NCBI GenBank assembly: GCA_937927415.1
Contig: CALBDS010000044.1
Coordinates: 124,001-188,000 of the forward strand
Source of the DNA: an uncultured Rhodospirillaceae bacterium
GTDB lineage: Bacteria; Pseudomonadota; Alphaproteobacteria; Azospirillales; Azospirillaceae
Length of the DNA stretch: 64,000 bases
Direction: 5' to 3'
The translations under genes and the position numbers were made by a program. Under the pieces are notes generated by a model. That model made no database searches, was not told the DNA's origin, and saw only the letters and a program-made list of their open reading frames with translations. Position 1 is the stretch's first letter. Each line of letters starts with the position of its first letter. Shown one piece after another: positions 58,324-64,000 of the stretch.

Positions 58324-59997
58324 TTAATGGGATTGGGCGGCGGCCACGCCGATCCCGGTCTGCGACCGGACGAACTGATCCTCGAACACCTCGTCGGCGG
58401 CGGCACGGTCAACGCTGCCGTCCAGACGCGACACCAGCCACGTGACGGCAAAGGCCACCGGCATGGAAATCAGCGCCGGGGTGTCCCAGGTGATGATCGG
58501 CGTGGTGAAGCCCAGAACCTTCACCCAGATCCCTGGCCCCAGGATGGTCAGGCCCACGGCGGTGACAAGCCCCGCCACCCCGCCGGCCACGGCCCCGCGG
58601 GTGGTCAGCCCGCGCCAGAACATCGACAGGATCAGCACGGGGAAATTGGCGCTGGCGGCGATGGCAAAGGCCAGACCGACCATGAAGGCGATGTTCTGCT
58701 TTTCGAACAGGATGCCCAGCCCCACCGCAACCACGCCCAGCGTGATGGTGGCGATGCGCGACACCCGCATTTCCGCCCGCTCGTCGGCTCGGCCCTTGCG
58801 GATCAGGCGGGAATAGAGGTCATAGGAAACGGTGGTCGCCCCCGACAGGGTCAGCCCCGACACCACCGCCAGGATGGTGGCGAAGGCCACCGCCGAGATG
58901 AAGCCCAGGAACAGGTCGCCGCCGATGGCGTGGGCCAGATGGATGGCCGCCATGTTGCCGCCACCGCGCAGGCCCGTGACCACGCCCTCGGCGTTGCGCA
59001 GCAGATAGCTGTCGTTGCCGGCGATCATCACGATGGCGCCGAAGCCGATGATGAAGGTCAGGATGTAGAAATAGCCGATGAAGCCGGTCGCCACGAACAC
59101 CGACTTGCGCGCCGCCTGCTGGTCGGCAACGGTGAAGAAACGCATCATGATGTGCGGCAGCCCGGCGGTGCCGAACATCAGCGCCAGCCCCAGCGACACC
59201 GTTTGCCACGGGTCCTTCACGAAATTGCCGGGCATCATGATGCGGTTGCTGCCCTTGATCTCGATGGCGCGGGTGAACAGGGCATCCAGGCTGAAGCCGA
59301 AGGCCATCAGCACGCTGAACGCCATGAAGCTCGCCCCCAGGAGCAGCAGGATCGCCTTGGTGATCTGCACCCAGGTGGTGGCCAGCATCCCGCCGAAGGT
59401 GACGTAGAGGATCATCAGAATCCCCACCAGCACCACGGCATAGATGTAATCCAGCCCGAACAGCAACTGGATCAACTGCCCCGCCCCGACCATCTGCGCG
59501 ATCAGGTAGAAGGCGACCACGGTCAGCGAACTGCACGCCGCGAACAGCCGGATGGGCCGCTCGTTCAGCCGCTGCGACAGCACGTCCACAAAGGAAAAGC
59601 GCCCCAGGTTGCGCAGCGGCTCGGCAATCAGGAACAGGATGATCGGCCAGCCGGCCAGCACCCCCACCGAATAGATCAGCCCGTCATAGCCCGAGGTGTA
59701 GACCAGCGCCACAATGCCCAGGAAGGAGGCGGCGGACATATAGTCCCCGGCAATCGCCAGCCCGTTCTGGAAGCCGGTGATCCCGCCGCCCGCGGTGTAG
59801 AAGTCCGCGGCCGAGCGCGTGCGCCGCGCCGCCCACCACGTCAGCCCCAGCGTCGCCAGGACGAAGACGAAGAACATCACGATGGCGGTGACGTTGGTCG
59901 CCTGCTTGGTCACCGCCCCCTCCAGGGCACCGGCGGCCCAGGCGGTGGCGGGGAAGGCGGCGGCAGCCGCCGCGATGGTCAGGGAAAGGCGGCGCAT
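58324..59997 (-). CDS. actP: Acetate/cation symporter ActP
   Basis: A 557-residue sodium:solute-symporter-family permease. About 13 helices; it begins with a cleavable-looking signal (MRRLSLTIAAAAAAFPATAWA), as ActP does. The family blocks FYTAGGGITGFQNGLAIAGDYMSAASFLG and MFGTAGLPHIMMRFFTVADQ (shortened) are clear. It imports acetate and other short acids with a cation. Start codon overlaps the yjcH stop by 1 nt (TGATG). Last in the MCP-yjcH-actP unit. Confidence 0.93.
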   Translation of the reverse strand: MRRLSLTIAAAAAAFPATAWAAGALEGAVTKQATNVTAIVMFFVFVLATLGLTWWAARRTRSAADFYTAGGGITGFQNGLAIAGDYMSAASFLGIVALVYTSGYDGLIYSVGVLAGWPIILFLIAEPLRNLGRFSFVDVLSQRLNERPIRLFAACSSLTVVAFYLIAQMVGAGQLIQLLFGLDYIYAVVLVGILMILYVTFGGMLATTWVQITKAILLLLGASFMAFSVLMAFGFSLDALFTRAIEIKGSNRIMMPGNFVKDPWQTVSLGLALMFGTAGLPHIMMRFFTVADQQAARKSVFVATGFIGYFYILTFIIGFGAIVMIAGNDSYLLRNAEGVVTGLRGGGNMAAIHLAHAIGGDLFLGFISAVAFATILAVVSGLTLSGATTVSYDLYSRLIRKGRADERAEMRVSRIATITLGVVAVGLGILFEKQNIAFMVGLAFAIAASANFPVLILSMFWRGLTTRGAVAGGVAGLVTAVGLTILGPGIWVKVLGFTTPIITWDTPALISMPVAFAVTWLVSRLDGSVDRAAADEVFEDQFVRSQTGIGVAAAQSH

Positions 59998-60305
59998 CAG
60001 CGGGTCTCCTCCACGATCTCGCGGATCAGGCCGTCGAAACGCCGGTTCGCCTGAAACACATAAACGCCGGTCAGCAGGATGGCGAAGACGATCACCCCCA
60101 CCCCGGCGGGGAAACCCAGCGATGTGACCCCACCCTCGACCACCGGCGCGCCCATCTGCTGGGGCATCAGGGCCACGGCCAGGATATAGCCGTAATAGAT
60201 GACGACCATCAGCGCCGACAACAGCCAGGCCAGCCGCATACGGCGGGCCACCAGATCCCGATATTTCGGGTTGGCCTGGATTTTCTTACGCAACGCGACA
60301 TTCAT
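59997..60305 (-). CDS. yjcH: DUF485 small membrane protein (YjcH)
   Basis: A 102-residue DUF485 protein with two helices (about 27-45 and 62-84) and a basic start (MNVALRKKIQANPKYRDLVARR). It is nearly always paired with actP, and is thought to assist the symporter. The start at 60305 is 29 bp after the chemoreceptor stop; the longer open frame upstream is a shadow. Confidence 0.92.
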   Translation of the reverse strand: MNVALRKKIQANPKYRDLVARRMRLAWLLSALMVVIYYGYILAVALMPQQMGAPVVEGGVTSLGFPAGVGVIVFAILLTGVYVFQANRRFDGLIREIVEETR

Positions 60306-60334
60306 ACTGGCGTACCTCCTCAATGCGCTTTTTC

Positions 60335-61765
60335 TTATGAAGACCTGCCGTCGTCCGTGGTGTCGGACGGCAGGTTGAACGCGACGCTGAACGCCCCCCA
60401 GTGGCGTCCATGGACCACGATGGGGGCGCTGGCGATCTTGATGAGCGTGTGGTGCCCGCCGCCCAGATCCCGCCGCATGGTGTGCAGCGTCGGCTGGCGT
60501 GAGCGCGCCGCCTTCAGCGCCGCCCGCGTGCGGAACAGCCGGCGCTGGCGGCTGTGGGCGGCGTTCCAGTCGGGATTGCTGCTCTGGGGCATGCTGTAGC
60601 GGCGGTTGTGGGTGGGCACATAGCCGTTGCGGTCGCTGACGATGGCGAACACCACCCGCGGGTCGCCGGTGACCAGCGGTTCCTGAATCGCGGGCAGCAG
60701 CCGGTCGGCGAAGTCGGTGAAGGCGGTCAGGACCTGCTCCGGCGCGGTGCCCGCCACCGGGCGGTAATCCTCGTCGAACAGGGCGTCGATGCCGATCCGC
60801 CCGGCGGTCACCGCGGCGTCGAACGCCTGGGCCACATGGCGGGCGGCGTCTTCGGCCATGCGCAGGAACGGGCTGTCGGGGGTGGGCACCGGGCTGGCGG
60901 CGATGGCGTCGATCAGGGATTCGCACGTCTCCAGCACCGCCACCAGCCGCTCGTCGGCAGCCTTCAGCGCGGTGGTGGAGGTGGTGCCGGCCTCTTCCAG
61001 CGCCGTCACCTCGCCGGTCAGGGCGGCGCAGTGGTCCAGATTGCCGCGGGCACTGCCGGCAATCGCCAGGATGGCGTCGCCCACCGCCGTGAAATCATCG
61101 TCGATCTGCCGGATGAAGCGTTCGATCAGGCCGGTCCCGGCCCGTGCCTCCTCCGCCCCCGCCGTGGCGGCGGCGCTGTGCTGCAAGAGCGCGTCCACCT
61201 GCCCGTTCAGGGTGGTGACGGTGCGGGAAATCTCCTCGGTCGCCTTGCGCGCCTGTTCGGCCAGCCCCTTGACCTCGCGGGCGACGATGGCAAAGCCCTT
61301 GCCGGCCTCGCCCGCGCGGGCCGCCTCGATGGTGGCGTTGAGCGCCAGCAGGTTGGTCTGCTTGGAAATCCCCTCGATCATGCCGGAAAAGGCGGCCACC
61401 TGCCGCAGGGACGCGGCGATGCCGCCCAGATGCTCCTCGATCCGGGCGACCCCGCCGATCAGGGCGGCGATGCTCTCCACCGCCTGATGAAGCACGGTGC
61501 GCGACCGCCCGATGTCGTCGGCGGCGCGGACGGAGGCGTCCCGCGTGGCGTCGGCCTGCTGGTGGATGGCGCGGTTGGCGGCCACCATGGTTTCCACCGA
61601 ACGGCGCACGGTGGCGAACTGCGCCGCCTGGCGTTCGACCACCGCCGACACCTCGTCCACATTGCCGGTGATGTCCGACAACTCCAGCCCCAGCGTGCCC
61701 ATGCGCTGGGCCAACGTGGTGAGAATTGCCACCAGAACGGCGGGATCGTCCGAAGCGGTGGTCAT
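60335..61765 (-). CDS. Soluble methyl-accepting chemotaxis protein with C-terminal Cache-like sensor
   Basis: A 476-residue cytoplasmic chemoreceptor without membrane helices. The signalling tip is at about 125-190 (ISKQTNLLALNATIEAARAGEAGKGFAIVAREVKGLAEQAR, shortened) and the sensor follows it at about 310-470, the reverse of usual. The sensor part has SDRNGYVPTHNRRYS and HGRHWGAFSVAFN, a conserved pattern of Cache-type sensory domains of chemoreceptors. GGAG precedes ATG 61765. The short distance to yjcH suggests co-transcription with the acetate symporter, so it may sense acetate-linked signals inside the cell. The ligand is not known. Confidence 0.85.
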   Translation of the reverse strand: MTTASDDPAVLVAILTTLAQRMGTLGLELSDITGNVDEVSAVVERQAAQFATVRRSVETMVAANRAIHQQADATRDASVRAADDIGRSRTVLHQAVESIAALIGGVARIEEHLGGIAASLRQVAAFSGMIEGISKQTNLLALNATIEAARAGEAGKGFAIVAREVKGLAEQARKATEEISRTVTTLNGQVDALLQHSAAATAGAEEARAGTGLIERFIRQIDDDFTAVGDAILAIAGSARGNLDHCAALTGEVTALEEAGTTSTTALKAADERLVAVLETCESLIDAIAASPVPTPDSPFLRMAEDAARHVAQAFDAAVTAGRIGIDALFDEDYRPVAGTAPEQVLTAFTDFADRLLPAIQEPLVTGDPRVVFAIVSDRNGYVPTHNRRYSMPQSSNPDWNAAHSRQRRLFRTRAALKAARSRQPTLHTMRRDLGGGHHTLIKIASAPIVVHGRHWGAFSVAFNLPSDTTDDGRSS

Positions 61766-61801
61766 TGGAACGACTCCAAAGAACAAAACAGGGGGAAAAG
61801 G

Positions 61802-61828
61802 GGGGCCGGACAGCGAATGCCCGGCCCC
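61802..61828. terminator. Hairpin terminator of the mhp/hca operon
   Basis: GGGGCCGG (61802-61809), 11-nt loop, CCGGCCCC (61821-61828). On the leftward strand it is followed by a C/T-run. It lies about 110 bp after the ferredoxin reductase stop and before the chemoreceptor gene. Confidence 0.55.
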
Positions 61829-61937
61829 TCAGGTCAAGGACGCATGGTGCAAGGACAACGGGATGTCTGCCCACGGCATCCCCGGTGCGCGCGGGAGGCC
61901 GCACCCTGCCTCTGATGTTCAGGATCCCAGGTGTGGT

Positions 61938-63179
61938 TCAGGCGGCAACCTTGGCCGCCGGGGCGCGCAACGGCGTCTTGGCGTCGGTCAGCCGGGCGGC
62001 GTCAGCCTCGGCCCCGGCGGCGATCAGGGCGCGGGCCGGGCGCATGTCGCGGCCGTTGTTCACCGTTACCGCCCCGGTCACCACCCCGCCGGTGATGCCG
62101 AACAGGGTGTAGCGCCCGCTGCCCCGGTCGCCGCGCACCAGCCATTCATCGGCATCGCACGATCCTGCCACCTGGACGTTGATGCCGTACTGGTCGGTCC
62201 AGTACCACGGCACCTCGAACCCGCACGGCTCGCCGGTGACCATGGCGCGGGCCACCCCCGCCCCCTGGTTCTGGGCGTTGGCCCAGGTCTCGTACCGGCG
62301 ATAGGCGTTGAGGTGGGGATGCCATTGCCGGGCCACGTCACCGGCGGCGTAGATGTCGGGATGGCTGGTGCGGCCGCAGGCGTCAACGACGATGCCGTCC
62401 TCCACATGCAGCCCCGCCGACACCGCCAGCTCGACGTTCAGTTCCACCCCGACGCCATAGACCACCAGATCCCCGGTGAAACGGCGCCCGTCGGCGGCGG
62501 TCAGCGTGATCTCGCCGTTCTTGGCCTTCACCGCCTCCACCAGTTCGCAGCCGAAGGCGAAGGTAACGCCGCGGCCCTCGTGCAGGGCGCGCAGGTCGTC
62601 GGCCAGAGGCGTCGGAGCGGCGCGGGCCATCAGCCGGTCGCCGCGCTCGATCACCGTCACCGTGCCGCCCATGGTGACGACGCTGGCCGCCACCTCCAGC
62701 CCGATGACACCACCGCCCACCACCAGCACCCGCCGTCCCGGCCAGATGTGGCCGCGCAGGGCTTCGGAATCGTCCAGCGTGCGGACGGTGTGGACGCCGC
62801 CGCCCAGATGGTCCAGCAGCGGATAGGGCCGCGCCCGCGCGCCGGTCGCCAGCAGCAGCCGGTCGTAGCGGATGGTTTCGCCGTCGGCCAGTTCCAGCGT
62901 GTGCGCCTCGGCATCCAGGGTCACGGCGGCGATGCCGAACCGGGTTTCGATGGCGTTTTCGGCGTAAAAGCTGTCGGGATGGATGGTCAGCCGGGCGGTT
63001 TCCGGCTTGATCAGCACTTCCTTCGACAGCGGCGGGCGTTCATAGGGCAGATGGGGTTCGGCCCCGACGAACAGGATGCGCCCGCCGAACCCGAAGGTCC
63101 GCAGGGTGGCGGCGGCCACCGCCCCCGCCTGCCCGCCGCCGACGATGACATAGGTCTGAGTGTTCGAGGTCTGTGTCAT
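61938..63179 (-). CDS. hcaD: FAD-dependent ferredoxin/rubredoxin reductase (HcaD-like)
   Basis: A 413-residue flavoprotein of the ring-hydroxylating dioxygenase reductase type. FAD motif VIVGGGQAGAVAAATLR at 11-27, NAD motif VLVVGGGVIGLEVAASV near 150-166, and the closing DIYAAGDVARQWHP. It moves electrons from NADH to a ferredoxin for a Rieske oxygenase. Its neighbour MhpB-like dioxygenase and 7-bp gap place it in an aromatic-acid pathway. Rieske subunits and ferredoxin would lie beyond the right edge. The C-terminal 20 residues (Ala/Lys-rich) are extra. Confidence 0.85.
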   Translation of the reverse strand: MTQTSNTQTYVIVGGGQAGAVAAATLRTFGFGGRILFVGAEPHLPYERPPLSKEVLIKPETARLTIHPDSFYAENAIETRFGIAAVTLDAEAHTLELADGETIRYDRLLLATGARARPYPLLDHLGGGVHTVRTLDDSEALRGHIWPGRRVLVVGGGVIGLEVAASVVTMGGTVTVIERGDRLMARAAPTPLADDLRALHEGRGVTFAFGCELVEAVKAKNGEITLTAADGRRFTGDLVVYGVGVELNVELAVSAGLHVEDGIVVDACGRTSHPDIYAAGDVARQWHPHLNAYRRYETWANAQNQGAGVARAMVTGEPCGFEVPWYWTDQYGINVQVAGSCDADEWLVRGDRGSGRYTLFGITGGVVTGAVTVNNGRDMRPARALIAAGAEADAARLTDAKTPLRAPAAKVAA

Positions 63180-63186
63180 CGCCGCC

Positions 63187-64000
63187 TCACGCCGCCAGAG
63201 CGTTCTGCGCGGCCGGAACGGCGCTCATCATCCCCATGCCGGCGATCCATTCGTCGATGGGGTGGTAGTAATGGGTCACCGCCTGATAGGGGCCGACGGC
63301 GTTCATGGCGGCGAAGGCGGCGATCCAGGCGCGGATCTCCTGCCCGCCGCGCCCGCCCTGGGCCAGGATGTCCTCGTCGCGCAGGGCGGCCAGGGCGTCC
63401 ATGTCGGCGGTGGCGAACAGGGTCATCAGCTTGCGGTCCCACTCGGCGTTGAGCGGCAGCGACTGCCCCTTGCCCTCGGCCAGCAGGCGGCCGGTGCGCA
63501 GCACGTTTTCCTGGCGGCGCTGGCGGGCCTCCGGCGTCGGGTTGCGGCCGGCGATGAGGAATTCCTCCACCTCCGGCGGGACGGATCCCATCTGCGGCGT
63601 GGGCGGATCGTGGGACAGACCGCCGGAACCGATGATGAGCACCCGCTCGCTCAACCCCCCGAGGAAACGGCCGACCGCGGTCCCCAGCGCCACCGCGCGG
63701 CGGCACGGCGGCAGCGGCTTGGCCGCACCGTTGACGAAGATCGGGATCACCGGATAGCGGCCCACGGTGCCGCACAGGAATTCCAGCGGCTGGGTGAAGC
63801 CATGGTCGGCCTGCATGCGGTAGGAATAGGCGAGATCGATGTCCTGCGCCTGCACCGCCTTGACCAGATCCAGCGCCAGGGCTTCCGGCACGTTCAGCGG
63901 CCCGTGGCCGATGTCCCAGTCACCGGCGCACGCCGCCCGCAGCCCGACGCAGAACGGCGGCATCAGGTCGTAGAAGAAACCGTTGAAATGGTCCGGCGCG
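63187..64000 (-). CDS. mhpB: 2,3-dihydroxyphenylpropionate 1,2-dioxygenase (amino terminus cut by window edge)
   Basis: Extradiol ring-cleaving dioxygenase that opens 3-(2,3-dihydroxyphenyl)propionate. 271 codons are visible; the start lies beyond the right edge. The entry APDHFNGFFYDLMPPFC, the QADHGFTQPLEFL block, FVNGAAKPLPPCRR, IGSGGLSHDPPTP and the end HYYHPIDEWIAGMG match the MhpB family closely. Two His/Asp-rich sites (in PDHFNGF and ADHGF) are typical of its iron centre. It precedes the HcaD-like reductase by 7 bp in one operon. Confidence 0.92.
   Translation of the reverse strand, partial: APDHFNGFFYDLMPPFCVGLRAACAGDWDIGHGPLNVPEALALDLVKAVQAQDIDLAYSYRMQADHGFTQPLEFLCGTVGRYPVIPIFVNGAAKPLPPCRRAVALGTAVGRFLGGLSERVLIIGSGGLSHDPPTPQMGSVPPEVEEFLIAGRNPTPEARQRRQENVLRTGRLLAEGKGQSLPLNAEWDRKLMTLFATADMDALAALRDEDILAQGGRGGQEIRAWIAAFAAMNAVGPYQAVTHYYHPIDEWIAGMGMMSAVPAAQNALAA

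Overview
The window is GC-rich, densely packed DNA of an alphaproteobacterium. Gene content points to the Rhodospirillales, close to Azospirillum and its relatives: a CbiM-type metal transporter, a YejABEF peptide importer, NudC, GlgE, PPK2, an ActP/YjcH acetate symporter, an N-type rotary ATPase operon, a BigR/SqrR-like sulfide regulator and an mhp/hca-type aromatic pathway. No tRNA, rRNA, CRISPR array, transposase, phage gene or replication origin was seen. This is inference from protein families; no database search was made.

Layout. 1-3.8 kb: a metal-uptake operon cut by the left edge (DUF4198 protein and CbiM) and a long disordered zinc-ribbon protein with repeated short helices. 3.9-7.2 kb: secreted hydrolase, orphan ParA-like ATPase, CYTH-CHAD protein. 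7.4-11 kb: hybrid sensor kinase and response regulator. 11.0-13.6 kb: an unusually AT-rich, hairpin-rich leader in front of a cytoplasmic sulfatase. 13.6-19.3 kb: two divergent operons (rhodanese, RND pump and adaptor to the left; BigR-like ArsR regulator, YgaP-type membrane protein and AhpD-like protein to the right) around one palindromic operator. 19.4-24.1 kb: AbrB-type membrane protein, EVE protein, GlgE, PPK2. 24.1-29.9 kb: orphan YejA-like binding protein with an unknown coupled partner and HisN, then NudC, an esterase and a double tautomerase. 30.0-36.7 kb: GlxA-type regulator and a complete yejABEF operon.

37.1-41.1 kb: leucine/glutamate-type dehydrogenase, then motB, motA and an EAL-like protein that seems to have lost its catalytic residues. 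41.2-47.8 kb: a complete N-ATPase operon (atpD-C-Q-R-B-E-F-A-G, transcribed leftward), in which atpR carries a 147-bp in-frame palindromic element. 47.9-53.6 kb: two LysR regulators, cytochrome c, a HerA-like ATPase and an acetate/succinate CoA-transferase. 53.8-58.3 kb: an operon of a TPP enzyme, an ALDH7-type dehydrogenase and an FAD amine/amino-acid oxidase. 58.3-61.8 kb: actP, yjcH and a soluble chemoreceptor, apparently one transcription unit. 61.9-64 kb: ferredoxin reductase and MhpB, cut by the right edge.

How the parts work together. Acetate recurs: uptake (ActP/YjcH), possible sensing (chemoreceptor) and activation (CoA-transferase) lie within 11 kb. Sulfur-stress handling forms a clear two-way switch around the BigR-like regulator. 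Polyphosphate chemistry appears twice (CHAD protein with a ParA neighbour; PPK2). The most unusual observations are the in-frame palindromic insert in atpR, the multi-helix disordered zinc-ribbon protein, the ParA-CHAD pair and the EAL-like protein in the flagellar stator operon.
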